Source of the DNA: PSRJ01 sp963825305 | GTDB taxonomy: Bacteria; Acidobacteriota; Terriglobia; Bryobacterales; Bryobacteraceae | Assembly (NCBI GenBank): GCA_963825305.1 | Contig: CAWGTA010000003.1 | Coordinates: 1 to 64,000, forward strand | Direction of reading: 5' to 3' | DNA length: 64,000 bases | Shown here: piece after piece, positions 35,368 to 44,526 of the stretch | How positions within the stretch are numbered: position 1 is the first letter of the stretch | How the letters are laid out: each line of letters starts with the position of its first letter | Translations under genes and position numbers: made by a program | The notes under the pieces: generated by a model | Told to the model about the DNA's origin: nothing | What the model saw: only the letters and a program-made list of their open reading frames with translations | The model's database searches: none

Positions 35368-36624
35368 ATGCGGCGAGAAGAGGAATTTGCCATCCCGCTG
35401 GTGAGCCAATGGCTGATCGACGCCGCCTCCCTGGTGGTGCCTCGACCGTTCCGGCGTGACTGGAAAAGTGAATGGCTCTGGGAGGTTTGGCACGGCCACT
35501 CCGATCTCGTCCGGCAAGGTTGCTCGCATGCTCAGGCCTCGCGCCGCGTCGTGCGATTCGCCTGCGGCGCACTTCTCGACGCCGGCGATTTGGGCATGGA
35601 GCACTTCCGGCTCGCGGTGAATGGCCGGGCCCTGGCGCGTGAGCCGCTGGTTTGCCTGGCGGTATTGTTGTTGGGCCTTCTCGCGTTGGCCGGATGGACC
35701 GGCGGATTTCGCCACTCGCGCACCGCGGCAGCCGCGCCCTATCCTGAGTCGCAACAGTTGGTGCTGCTTTCGCGGCCGGCCGGCGTCCTGGGAATTGAGA
35801 CGGCTGCCAGTATGGAGCAGGTTTGGTCGTGGGTTGAATACTCCAAGTGGTTCGGCAGCGTCGCCGGATTCGTGCTGCACGATGGAACGCTCGAAGTCAG
35901 CCCCAACTTTTTCGCGGTGCTCGACACCGACCCGGCAATGGGCCATGCCGGCTGGCGGTTCCTGGGCCGTCCGGTGAAGGCCGTCAAATTCTTGGATTCG
36001 GGTTCACCTGCGCCGTTCGGCGGGGCCATCGCGCGCCTGAAGCTGCGGGCCAATCGAAACGGGCTGGAGGCGCAGTTGGGCAAACTGGGAAACGACGGAG
36101 TCCACATCACCGCCACGTTTTTGGATGAGCGCAGCCGCTGGCCGTTATATTTCGCGTGTGGTGCGGCGCTGCTGTTTCTGGGGGCGGGTATGATCCGGGC
36201 GCGGCGCACGCCGGTCTACCTGGCGTTCTTTGCGGCCAAGACCATACTCCTGCTGACCATCGTGGGGCTCGCGTGGACGGAGGTGGCGACAGCGATTCCC
36301 ATTCCCGTCACCGGCGGAGTGGACCTGGGCACGGCCATCCCGCTGGTCTTTCTGCTGCTGCTCGGCCAAGTGTTCGTGTTGCGCTGGTCGCTTCAGGACC
36401 AGGCCAGCCGTTGCCCGGTTTGTTGCCGGCAGGTGGCCATGCCGGTTACGGTGGGGTCGCGCAGCAGCTTGATTCTGGACCGCCCCGGCGTGGACTTCCT
36501 GTGCACGCGCGGTCACGGCACCTTGCGGCTTTCCGATCTGACCACGTGCACCGCCGAGCCTTACCGTTGGACGCCGCTCGATCGCTCGTGGCAGGAAGTC
36601 TTCGTGCACAAGAAAACGGCATGA
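35368..36624 (+). CDS. membrane protein of PadR/ABC operon
   Basis: This 418-residue protein has an N-terminal soluble segment (WLIDAASLVVPRPFRRDWKSE, WLWEVWHGHSD) resembling the prefix regions of acidobacterial ADOP permeases. A membrane helix lies at about 90-108, an extracytoplasmic beta-rich domain at about 110-265, then three helices (about 258-350), and a C-terminal cytosolic zinc-like region with CPVCCRQVAMPV and FLCTRGHGTLRLSDLTTC. The mix suggests a sensor or accessory subunit for the ABC exporter. Its stop overlaps the ATPase start (ATGA), so the two are translationally coupled. Confidence 0.65.
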   Translation: MRREEEFAIPLVSQWLIDAASLVVPRPFRRDWKSEWLWEVWHGHSDLVRQGCSHAQASRRVVRFACGALLDAGDLGMEHFRLAVNGRALAREPLVCLAVLLLGLLALAGWTGGFRHSRTAAAAPYPESQQLVLLSRPAGVLGIETAASMEQVWSWVEYSKWFGSVAGFVLHDGTLEVSPNFFAVLDTDPAMGHAGWRFLGRPVKAVKFLDSGSPAPFGGAIARLKLRANRNGLEAQLGKLGNDGVHITATFLDERSRWPLYFACGAALLFLGAGMIRARRTPVYLAFFAAKTILLLTIVGLAWTEVATAIPIPVTGGVDLGTAIPLVFLLLLGQVFVLRWSLQDQASRCPVCCRQVAMPVTVGSRSSLILDRPGVDFLCTRGHGTLRLSDLTTCTAEPYRWTPLDRSWQEVFVHKKTA

Positions 36625-37403
36625 CTCCGGTACTCGAAGCTCGTGAACTGACCAAGCGATACGGCGCTTCGACAGCGGTTCGCGATGTCAGCTTCTCCAT
36701 CCGATGCGGGCAGATCCTGGGCGTGCTGGGGCCCAATGGGTCGGGGAAAAGCACCATCGTGAAAATGGTCACCGGTCTTGTCGACCCTTCGCGCGGCGCC
36801 GTTTTATTTCATGGTGAACGCATCGGGCAGGATTTGAGCCGCTTCAAACGCAGCCTGGGCTACGTTCCTGAGCAGCCGGATCTCTACGGCTTTCTGACGG
36901 GTTGGGAGTATCTGGATCTGGTGGCGACTCTGCGCGGTGTGCCGGCGCGGCGGTTTCGTGAAAAGGCGGCGGCGCTGCTGGACGGCTTTTCGCTGTACCC
37001 GCACCGCGATACGCCCATACACTCCTACTCGAAAGGGATGCGGCAGCGCATCGTGATCATCGCCGCCACGCTGCACGACCCCGAGTTGCTGGTGCTGGAC
37101 GAACCGTTCTCAGGGCTGGACGTGACCAGCGCGCTGGTGCTGCGCGGCGTGATCGAGCTGCTGGCCGGGCAAGGAAAGGCGATTCTGTTTTCCTCCCCGG
37201 TCATGGAGCAGGTGGATCATCTCTGCTCCGACCTGGTGTTGCTGAAGGGCGGGTCGGTCGTGTCGGCGGCGCCCATCGGAGAGATGCAAGCCGGTTTTGG
37301 CCGGCTGGGTTTGGAAGCGGGATTCATGCGATTAACGGAGCAGGGGGATGCCAACCGCATCGCGCAAGAAATCGTCGCCGCTGTTCGCGCACCGGCGGCT
37401 TAG
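36621..37403 (+). CDS. ABC transporter ATP-binding protein
   Basis: This 260-residue ATPase has Walker A GPNGSGKST (37-45), a Q-loop region (YVPEQPDLYGFLTG), signature YSKGMRQR in place of LSGGQ, Walker B LLVLDEPFSGLD and a switch segment (ILFSSPVMEQVDHLC) with Ser where His is usual. The degenerate signature (SKGMRQR) is typical of CcmA/NatA-like exporters. It is cytoplasmic and pairs with the permease that follows, overlapping it by 56 bases. Confidence 0.92.
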   Translation: MTPVLEARELTKRYGASTAVRDVSFSIRCGQILGVLGPNGSGKSTIVKMVTGLVDPSRGAVLFHGERIGQDLSRFKRSLGYVPEQPDLYGFLTGWEYLDLVATLRGVPARRFREKAAALLDGFSLYPHRDTPIHSYSKGMRQRIVIIAATLHDPELLVLDEPFSGLDVTSALVLRGVIELLAGQGKAILFSSPVMEQVDHLCSDLVLLKGGSVVSAAPIGEMQAGFGRLGLEAGFMRLTEQGDANRIAQEIVAAVRAPAA

Positions 37404-39105
37404 GCGGCTGGCGGTTCGCGGAGAGCGTCTTCGAAGGGGGCCGTTTGTCCGGCTTGTCCGGCATTTCCTGGACCGGCTGGTGCGCGGCGGAAATGACTCC
37501 TCCACTGAGTTCGAACTCGGCATCGGCGGTCTGCTGGGCCTGCTGGCCGCCCCCGGAGCATTCAGTTGCCTGCTGATGCTCGACAAGTATTCCACCTTGT
37601 TGAACTGGATCCGCGGCCGGCCACGCATGGATCTCTACGTCGCTTCCTTCCCGGACAAGTATCTTCTGGTGTCCCTGGCCATGGCGGTGACGGGCATCGT
37701 GACGGTTCTGAAGTGGGACAAGATTCTTCCGGACGCGCAGGATTATCTGAACCTCGCGCCGTTGCCGCTACGGCCGGGCGCCATTCTGCTGGCGAATGCG
37801 GCTGCTATTGCTATCGCCGTTCTGGTGTTTGCGATGGATGTCAACGGCGTTTCCATGATCTTCTTTCCACTCTTTGTGACGGCGGCGGCGCAGACGGCTC
37901 TTCCCACTTTTGTCGCGTTCGCGGCGGTGCATGCGGTGTGCCTGCTGCTGGCCAGCGTCTTCACGTTTTGCGCGGTGTTCGCGTTGCTCGGCACCCTGGC
38001 GGCGGTCTTGCCGCGGGAAGCGTTCCGCGCCATCTCTTCGTGGGTGCGGGGAATGGTGCTGGTGGCGTTCCTGGTGCTGCTGGTGACCGGGTTTTCCGGT
38101 CCGGGTCTCATGCTCCGGTTGGCTGGTAATGCGGGGGTGCGGTTTCTGCCGTCGTTCTGGTATGCCGGGCTCTACCAGAGCTGGCAGCACCGCGCCACGC
38201 CGGCCCTGGCAGGCGCCACCGCGTTAGCTCTCCCTGGGCTGGCCGCGGCTTTTCTGTGGATGGTGGCCACTTATGCGCTCAGCTACCGGCGCAGGTTCGC
38301 CGGTGTTTTGGAGGGCGGCCGACGGCCCTCGGAGCAAAGCATCCTGGGCGCGGCGCTTGCGTTTCTCGATCTGTTCTCCGCACGGGCCCCCGGATTTCCG
38401 CGCGCCTGCCATCGCTTCGTCGTCAGGGCGTTGCTGCGCAACGAGGCCCATCGGCTGTCGATTGCGGTATCTATCGGACTGGCATGGTTGCTGGCGTTGC
38501 AGGATCTTTCGGAGGGTCTCGCGCGCGAGGCGCCCCTGGTGGCGGCTTACCTGCTGCTGCTCGGGTTGCGCGTTGCGTTTGAGCTTCCGGCCAGCGTGCC
38601 CGCGAACTGGGTTTTTCGCGCCGTGCTCGATCCTCGAAACAACGAATCGGCAGGCGTCGCGCGGCAAGTGATGCTCAGTTTTCTGACTCCCTTGGTCCTC
38701 GTTCCCTGCCTGGCGTATTCCTGGTGGCGCTGGGGTTTTCTTGCGGCAGTGCCGCACACGGTTTATGTGCTGGCTCTTTCGCTGTGCCTGATCGAGGTAC
38801 TGCTGGCGGGTTACCGCAAAGTCCCGCTGACCTGCCCCCTGCCGGGGTTTCGCGACAACCTGTTGGTGCTGTGCCTCCTGCAGGTGCTCGGGTTCGAAGC
38901 GTTCACCCATATCGGGGCGGGCTTAGAACGAGGGATTCTGGCGCAGCCCGCGCTACTGCCGCTGGTGCCGGCGGCTATGCTGGCAGCCTGGTGGTGGAAG
39001 CAGCGCCGCTGGAGGGAAGCAGTGGACGCGGGTGAGATTGAACCAGGTCTGCTCTTCGAGAATTTGCGGCCCCGCACCGTGGAAACTCTAAACCTCTCAG
39101 ATTGA
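37348..39105 (+). CDS. ABC-2-like multi-helix permease
   Basis: This 585-residue protein has about 12 hydrophobic segments (for example LLVSLAMAVTGIVTVLKW, MIFFPLFVTAAAQTALP, GMVLVAFLVLLVTGFSG, LLALQDLSEGLAREAPLVAA) and no soluble catalytic domain. The region DAQDYLNLAPLPLRPGAILL resembles ABC-2 permeases of the large fused kind. It starts inside the ATPase gene, with GGGGG before ATG 37348. It completes the PadR operon and probably exports the effector recognised by PadR (inferred). Confidence 0.75.
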   Translation: MPTASRKKSSPLFAHRRLRRLAVRGERLRRGPFVRLVRHFLDRLVRGGNDSSTEFELGIGGLLGLLAAPGAFSCLLMLDKYSTLLNWIRGRPRMDLYVASFPDKYLLVSLAMAVTGIVTVLKWDKILPDAQDYLNLAPLPLRPGAILLANAAAIAIAVLVFAMDVNGVSMIFFPLFVTAAAQTALPTFVAFAAVHAVCLLLASVFTFCAVFALLGTLAAVLPREAFRAISSWVRGMVLVAFLVLLVTGFSGPGLMLRLAGNAGVRFLPSFWYAGLYQSWQHRATPALAGATALALPGLAAAFLWMVATYALSYRRRFAGVLEGGRRPSEQSILGAALAFLDLFSARAPGFPRACHRFVVRALLRNEAHRLSIAVSIGLAWLLALQDLSEGLAREAPLVAAYLLLLGLRVAFELPASVPANWVFRAVLDPRNNESAGVARQVMLSFLTPLVLVPCLAYSWWRWGFLAAVPHTVYVLALSLCLIEVLLAGYRKVPLTCPLPGFRDNLLVLCLLQVLGFEAFTHIGAGLERGILAQPALLPLVPAAMLAAWWWKQRRWREAVDAGEIEPGLLFENLRPRTVETLNLSD

Positions 39106-39196
39106 CGGCGCAGGTTGCGTCGGCTTTTTGCAGCTAACTCCTTTCTATTGGCCTAAAGTCGGCTCAGATCTGCGCCGCCCTTCCGAGGCGCGACCG

Positions 39197-40570
39197 TCAA
39201 GAGGCGGGAGTTGCTGCATTGGCGGCGCGCGACAGAATCAACGGCGCCTTTCCCGTAGCGCCGCGTTCCAAAACATCCACTGCCCGAACCTGCACCGGCG
39301 GGACGACCGCTCCCTGGGCTTCGAGAAGCTCGCGCACCGTCCGGCTCAGCGGCTCGCAAACCGAAGAATCGCGCAGACCCGCCAGCAAGATGGAGAGGGA
39401 GTCATCGTCCTGCACCACCTGCCAGCCGGCCGCGGGCACGGTTTCGAGTACCTGGTGAAAAAGATTGGGGTGCGCGGAAAGCGGTGCGCCCCGGCCATCC
39501 CGGCGCGGAAAGTAGAGCACGTCTTCGAGGCGGCCTTCGATGGATTCGATCAGCCGGAACTTGCGGCCGCATTCGCAATCGCCCTCGAGCGGCCGCACCA
39601 TGTCGCTGATCTCGTAGCGGATCAACGGCTGCGTCCAGCGGTCGAAGATACTGAGCAGAATGCGGTCGCCGCTCACCCCGGGCGGGACCGCACGTCCCTG
39701 CTCATCAACTACCTCGATGACCGCGCCGTCTTCAAACAGGTGCTTCCTTCCATAGGCGCACTCGGCGGCGATGGGTGCGTATTCGGTGGCGCCGTAAGTG
39801 TCGTACATCCTCAGGCCCCATGCCTGGTGAACGCGCCGCCGGGTTTCGTCAGTGAGCACTTCCGCGCTGGTGGCGATACTGCGCAGCGTAATCCGCAGGC
39901 GCCCGGCAATCTGCTCTTCGGCGAGCTGCCGCAGCACAGAAGGATAGCCGGCCAACACCACCGGTTGCCACTCATTGAGACGCTGCACCATGGTTTCCAG
40001 AGGGTCGGCGGCATCGAGCCGCAGCGCGGGCAGCAAGCGGCTGGCGAGCGACATGGTCACGCGGGCGGAGTAGTGCCAGGGCGTAGTGGACGCGATCATG
40101 GCCGACCGCGGCGGCTTCTGTAACCCGCCGCTCAGGCCAGCCCAGGACATGGGCCGCGTAATACCGGCCAGCGCCGTGATCCATTCGCTGGTGCTGAAGA
40201 GGAAGACGCCGCGGCGGCCGGTGCTGCCGGAAGTGGACAACACTATGTACCGATTGCGAAACAGGTCCGCGCCCTGGTTCTGAGCAAGGAATGCCTCGGC
40301 ATCGGACAGACGGAGAGAACGGTCGGTGACCAGGTCATCGAAGTTCTCCATCATGGTGGCCTTCGTCAGGATGGGCAGCTCGCTCAGCGCGCGAGTTTCC
40401 AGGCCGCGATGGAAACGGCGATAGAACGGCGACTGTTCCAGGGCGAAGCGCCGGAGCTCGCTAACGCGCGCGGTTTGATGGAGCTCGAGCTCGGCGCGGG
40501 TCCAGCGGCGGCGCTCCAGGGCGCTGCGCTTCCAGAGCACGCGAAAGGGCGTCAGGAAAGTCGGCCGCAT
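39197..40570 (-). CDS. PaaK/CapK-like adenylate-forming enzyme
   Basis: This 457-residue protein belongs to the phenylacetate-CoA-ligase-like branch of adenylating enzymes. Its ATP loop is STSGSTGRRGVFLFSTSEW. DTYGATEYAPIAAECAYGRK is the A5 motif, and LIRYEISDMVRPLEGDCECG with the paired Cys is the A7 region. LIESIEGRLEDVLYFP corresponds to A8. Such proteins activate aryl or acyl acids, often in exopolysaccharide or natural-product loci. The catalytic C-terminal Lys may be one of the residues near GKAPLIL. No pathway is evident from the neighbours. Confidence 0.85.
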   Translation of the reverse strand: MRPTFLTPFRVLWKRSALERRRWTRAELELHQTARVSELRRFALEQSPFYRRFHRGLETRALSELPILTKATMMENFDDLVTDRSLRLSDAEAFLAQNQGADLFRNRYIVLSTSGSTGRRGVFLFSTSEWITALAGITRPMSWAGLSGGLQKPPRSAMIASTTPWHYSARVTMSLASRLLPALRLDAADPLETMVQRLNEWQPVVLAGYPSVLRQLAEEQIAGRLRITLRSIATSAEVLTDETRRRVHQAWGLRMYDTYGATEYAPIAAECAYGRKHLFEDGAVIEVVDEQGRAVPPGVSGDRILLSIFDRWTQPLIRYEISDMVRPLEGDCECGRKFRLIESIEGRLEDVLYFPRRDGRGAPLSAHPNLFHQVLETVPAAGWQVVQDDDSLSILLAGLRDSSVCEPLSRTVRELLEAQGAVVPPVQVRAVDVLERGATGKAPLILSRAANAATPAS

Positions 40571-40649
40571 GGTCTCTTACTGTAATACGGAGACCGCGCG
40601 CCGACGGATTTCACCGCGGCAAGGACCTTTGTCGCCGGTTGTTGCGGAG

Positions 40650-41078
40650 CTACCTGATGCGTTGGCGGCGCGTCATCCATTCTTCACTGGAAAACAGGCG
40701 CGGGCCCACTTCGATCATCCGCGGCAATAGGTTGAAAAGGGCTGTAGGCGTCCACGGGCTTCCGTCGCGCGTGTAAAATCCGCGGCGGTTCAATGCCTGG
40801 GCAACACTCGAGAGCGGAGCGTCTTCCACGATCATGTCGAGGGCCAGGATGATAATCTCGATTTCGGCGGGGTTGTCGACCAGCCGCGAACAATCGCTGG
40901 ACACGCGCAGACCGTAGGGGATGTCCACCGTCCACTGTGCGGGCTCGGTAGTGCCTGAATCGACATCACGCTCCCATTCCAAGGCGATCAGCTTCCAGCC
41001 GGAGTTTACCCGTTCGCGGAGATACTCGGCCTTGGGGAGGTCGGTGAGGGGTTCGCGAATGCGTTCTTTTTGGGGCAT
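40650..41078 (-). CDS. small protein with recombinase-like helical domain
   Basis: This 142-residue protein has SVAQALNRRGFYTRDGSPWT and TALFNLLPRMIEVGPRLFSS, which resemble the C-terminal Recombinase domain of large serine recombinases (ALNxxGxxTrxGxxWtxxtv). The catalytic resolvase domain is absent, so it is not an active recombinase. The N-terminus (REPLTDLPKAEYLRERVNS, GWKLIALEWERD) is conserved-looking but unknown to me. It may be a DNA-binding regulator. It starts at ATG 41078 without a strong ribosome site. Confidence 0.55.
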   Translation of the reverse strand: MPQKERIREPLTDLPKAEYLRERVNSGWKLIALEWERDVDSGTTEPAQWTVDIPYGLRVSSDCSRLVDNPAEIEIIILALDMIVEDAPLSSVAQALNRRGFYTRDGSPWTPTALFNLLPRMIEVGPRLFSSEEWMTRRQRIR

Positions 41079-41172
41079 AGGATACCTCGTTGTTTGCGGG
41101 TTGTAAGCACGCCGGTTGCCGGTCCGGCCCGGCCCGCAGTGAGGTATTTCTGGATCGCGGACTGTCCAAAAG

Positions 41173-41189
41173 TGGGACGCAACGTCCCA
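41173..41189. repeat. short hairpin with direct repeat
   Basis: TGGGACG-CAA-CGTCCCA forms a perfect 7-bp stem, and TGGGACG recurs six bases later (41195-41201). The region lies between the stop of the His-tract gene and the start of the recombinase-like gene and could terminate the former. No T-tract is present. Confidence 0.4.
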
Positions 41190-41213
41190 GGGGTGGGACG
41201 TTGCGGACAGCTA

Positions 41214-41789
41214 TCAGCTGATGGTGATGCCCGCGTTGGACAGCGTGTTCTGAATAATGCTCATTGAGTTGAGCGAGTTGCTTTCGGTCGCATTGGTCTG
41301 GAATGCTGACAGGAGTTGGCTCAGCGGGTTCGTGCTGCTGCTGGAACTGCTATCCGCATTGGTCGAGCTTGAGTGGAAATGATGATGGTGGTGATGGCCG
41401 GAGCTCGCCGCCTGAGCCAAGTCCTGAATGTTCGGAAGTTGGCCGGTCTTCGAGGCGCTGGTGAAGTCCGTGGAAAGCTGGTTGAGCTGGTTAGCGGCCG
41501 TCGTGTTGCCCTGAGACTGGGCAGTCTGGGCGGCGCTCTGCAGGTTCGTGGCGATCTGCTGTGTAACCTGCTGGTATTTGGTCGGATCCGACTGCTGAAG
41601 CTGTTGCAGCGTGCTCATCAGTTGGGCGAAGGGCGAGAGTTGCGTGGTGTCTGCCGGTAACGCGAGTGATGACGTGCCGGTGACGTTTTGCGTGTTGCCG
41701 GTGGTTTTGGTTGTTGAGCCAACGCCCTGGAGAACGGTGCCGAGCAGCGATTGTAAATAGCCGCCGGCGAGACCTGCGATAGTTCCCAT
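41214..41789 (-). CDS. Ser/Gln/Asn-rich protein with natural His tract
   Basis: This 191-residue protein is low in charge and rich in Ser, Gln, Asn and Thr. It opens MGTIAGLAGGYLQSLLGTVL. The middle is helical (FAQLMSTLQQLQQSDPTKYQ; QIATNLQSAAQTAQSQG). A tract SGHHHHHHFHSSS (near residues 135-147) precedes a Ser run. There is no signal peptide. Acidobacteria and Proteobacteria encode similar unassigned proteins with variable His tracts, perhaps metal-binding or cell-surface related (inference). The plus-strand neighbourhood gives no partner. Confidence 0.65.
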   Translation of the reverse strand: MGTIAGLAGGYLQSLLGTVLQGVGSTTKTTGNTQNVTGTSSLALPADTTQLSPFAQLMSTLQQLQQSDPTKYQQVTQQIATNLQSAAQTAQSQGNTTAANQLNQLSTDFTSASKTGQLPNIQDLAQAASSGHHHHHHFHSSSTNADSSSSSSTNPLSQLLSAFQTNATESNSLNSMSIIQNTLSNAGITIS

Positions 41790-41914
41790 GGCTCCCTTAT
41801 CGGCATTTTGATACCCGCTTTCTTGTGAACATAAGATGTTGAAAAGGCAGGCTCAAGGGCATCCGCCGCACCGCCAAATTTCTAGCGGTCCGCCAAATTC
41901 TTGACACGGTGCCG

Positions 41915-42036
41915 GTAGGGCGGACCCCCTGGTCCGCGTCGGGTCCCCCTGGACCGGCCTTGGCGTGATCGAGCCCCACGAAACCCGCGGCAGGTCGGCC
42001 AGGGGGCCGACCGCGGACCAGGGGGTCCGCCGTACC
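41915..42036. repeat. 120-base palindromic repeat, copy 1
   Basis: Its ends are long inverted arms beginning GGCGGACCCCCTGGTCCGCG and ending with the complementary GGACCAGGGGGTCCGCC. Inner arms GGTCCCCCTGGACC and GGTCGGCCAGGGGGCCGACC form further stems. A related element of the same length and layout lies at 48764-48883. It fills the gap before the tandem hydrolase stop. Confidence 0.85.
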
Positions 42037-42046
42037 AAGAGGGAGG

Positions 42047-43970
42047 CTAGGCGCGTCGCGGCGGCGCAACCTTCTGATCCAGCCAATCGCGGATGACGCT
42101 GAATACCTCGTGGTTGTTCTTCTCGAGCAGCATCAGGTTGCCATTGCCCACAATGCCGTGATCGCGCAGCCGCAGCATCTCGGCCGGGCACCCGGCCTGC
42201 TTGAGGAAGGCGACATTCGCCACGGGCGATCCGCCTCCGCCGAATTCGCTGGTGAGCCATCCCATGGGGATTGCCTGGAGGTTTTTCCACTTGCGCGCGG
42301 GCTCGGCCTGCAGCTTGTAGGATGGCGGCACCGGGCGCGGCGAATCGGGCGGTTCGGTGCGATCCACCAGCGTGAACTGCGCCGGGTCCGTCACCGGCGG
42401 GTCGTAAGTCATCGGTCCCGCGGTCAGTCCCCAGCGGAGTTGCGCCGCGAAGGGGTTGCCGTTGATCTCCATCGCCATGATGGCCTTCACCAGGTTGGGA
42501 CGCCGGTCGGCCACGCCCCACGCAAAGAATCCACCGAAGGCATGCACCACCAGGATCGACGGCCCGATGCGGTCCAGCAGCTCCGCGCCGCCGCGCCACA
42601 CCAGGTCGCTATGGAACGCTTCATCGGAAACGTTGCCGGATTCGCAAGCCATGAACTGGCCGATCAGCGGATCGTTCATGCCGCCCGGGCCGGGCCACTG
42701 GCCCGTATTGAAAACCGCCGTGCTGGTGATCAGCCCCTCATACGGCGGCACGTTGGGCAGATGGCTCGGGCCCAGCGCGTCCGGATGGTAAGGCGAGCGG
42801 CCGTAACTGGGGCGATCGACCCAGTAGACGCTGTAGCCCGCCTGCACGAAATAATGCACCCAGCCGGGACGCCCGCCGATCCCCATCATGTGCGTGCCCT
42901 GTCCGCCTCCGCCGTGCACCATCACCACCGGATACGGCGAGCGCTTCTCGGCCGGGATCATATACTGCACGAACATCTGGCCCTGCGCGATGGTTCCATA
43001 TGGCATGGTCTTGCGCTGAACGCCCACCCAGAAACAGCCCTGGTCAGCGAGCTTGAGGGCAGTCGATTCCTTATTGGGATGCGGGTCGAACCGACCGGTC
43101 AAAGTATCGGCGTTAACTGCGGAGTCCAGCCAGTCGAGGACCGGCTGTAGAGCGTCCCGGTTGCTCTTCGCCAGCATCGGCATGGCGCCATGATTCGCCA
43201 GCGAGATACGCGAAACAGTCGGGGGCAGCGGATCGTTTGCCGATGCGCCAGGAAAAACCGCCGCAATCGGCAGTTTCGGGAGGGTCCCCTTGAAACGCCG
43301 TCGCCGGCGGTTCCACAGCAACGATGCCTTGTACGAGTTTCGGTCGCTCTGCAGCAGCGATCAAAGCGAAGACGGCGCCGTCGCCTTGAGTAATGAGAAT
43401 GGCCGGTCCGATATCATCGAGCAGCATTGCGCCCCGCGAGCGCCACACGCTTTGCGTGATGGGATTATTGGCCATGGGTTGGCCCATGGCAGCGACGTAC
43501 TGATCGGTCGCGCCGGGCCAGTCCGCCTTTTCGAACGTCGGCGCCTCGCGATCGAAATTTCCGTGCACGTACGGATGATAAGGGCAGCGGCCCTGCCCGG
43601 GGCGGTCGACAACATAGACTTTGTAGCCCTTTTCGAGCAGAATCGTTGCCCAACCGCGGCGGCCGTCCGGGGTGCTGATCCAATCGGAGCCTTGGCGGTA
43701 GCCGCCATGGATGAGCACAACGGGGTAGGGGTGACGGACCTCCGTTGGAATCCAGCGCTCGACGTACATCTGCATGCCGTTGCAGACCGTGCCGCGGGCC
43801 AGCGTCACGCGCTCCACCCCATACCAGAAGTAACTCCAGTCAGCGATATCGAGCACGGGCCCGACGTCGGCGGGAGCCTGCGCCGCTGCCGGTAGGGCCG
43901 CCAAGGCACCGGCCGCCAGTGCCCCGAACTCACGACGCGTCAGAACGTTGGGTGAATCATCGGATGCCAT
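42047..43970 (-). pseudogene. tandem alpha/beta-hydrolase-fold protein lacking catalytic residues, one frame shift
   Basis: Corrected length is about 640 residues, with two alpha/beta-hydrolase domains in one chain after a Tat-like signal (TRREFGALAAGALAALPAAA). Domain 1 has PYPVVLIHGGYRQGSDW and ILITQGDGAVFALIAA; domain 2 has PYPVVMVHGGGGQGTHMMG and ILVVHAFGGFFAWGVAD. Relatives carry THSQGG-type nucleophile elbows and GNGHMMMLEKN at the catalytic His. Here Ser is Gly in domain 1 and Ala in domain 2, and His is Ala (GAMPMLAKSN) and Asn (GNGNLMLLEKN). A one-base change in a G run near 43287 shifts the frame; restoring it joins the end of domain 1 to domain 2 without a stop. Likely a pseudoenzyme. 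Confidence 0.75.
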
Positions 43971-44013
43971 GGCGTATTCTCCTCGCTCGAAATCATCTTA
44001 GTAGACTGGAGAT

Positions 44014-44490
44014 GTGCCCGCGCAACCGGTTACCTGGCTCTCGGGCGAAGTCACTACTTTCTTCAATAAAATCGGCCCGATTTTTTGGCTGGCCACGGTG
44101 GTCGGCGGGTTCTCTGGAATCTTCCTCAGCACCGGCCGCGTCTTCATCGCCCCCGGTTTCCGTCTCCTCGTGGTCTTCGTGGTTGTGGCCACCGCGTTGA
44201 TATTTTGGCTCAGCCTGCGCATCCAACGCGTGGGTTATTCCGGGCGCGACCTGATCGTTTCCAACTACTGGCGCCGGGAGCGCATCCCTTTCCAACAGGT
44301 GGAAGCGGTCGAGCCGGTCTGGTGGTATTACCGCCGGATGGTCCGCATACGGCTGCGCTCAAACACGTCCTTCGGCGAAGTCGTGTATTACATCCCCAAG
44401 TGGGCGGCATTTAAGTGCCTTTGGGTCGCGCCCGAAAAGGAATTGCAGGAACTCCTGGCCAGCGATGCGGATCGGCCGCCCTGGGGATAA
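44014..44490 (+). CDS. membrane protein with PH-like domain
   Basis: This 158-residue protein has two helices (about 20-40 and 48-66). A beta-rich cytosolic part follows (VGYSGRDLIVSNYWRRERIP, QVEAVEPVWWYYRRMVRIRL) that resembles bacterial PH domains of the YdbT type. The start is GTG 44014; the site is weak. The function is unknown. Confidence 0.6.
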   Translation: MPAQPVTWLSGEVTTFFNKIGPIFWLATVVGGFSGIFLSTGRVFIAPGFRLLVVFVVVATALIFWLSLRIQRVGYSGRDLIVSNYWRRERIPFQQVEAVEPVWWYYRRMVRIRLRSNTSFGEVVYYIPKWAAFKCLWVAPEKELQELLASDADRPPWG

Positions 44491-44526
44491 AGGCCCTTCT
44501 TCCCCGCGCGCTGTTATCATACCGGG

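Noticed and set aside
36156..36620. Long 5' extension of the ABC ATPase frame
   Set aside because: The segment before ATG 36621 is a shadow of the upstream membrane gene; ATPase homology begins at 36621 with an ATGA overlap.
41380..41400. His tract as a cloning-tag contaminant
   Set aside because: No vector sequence flanks it, and it lies inside a natural low-complexity gene.
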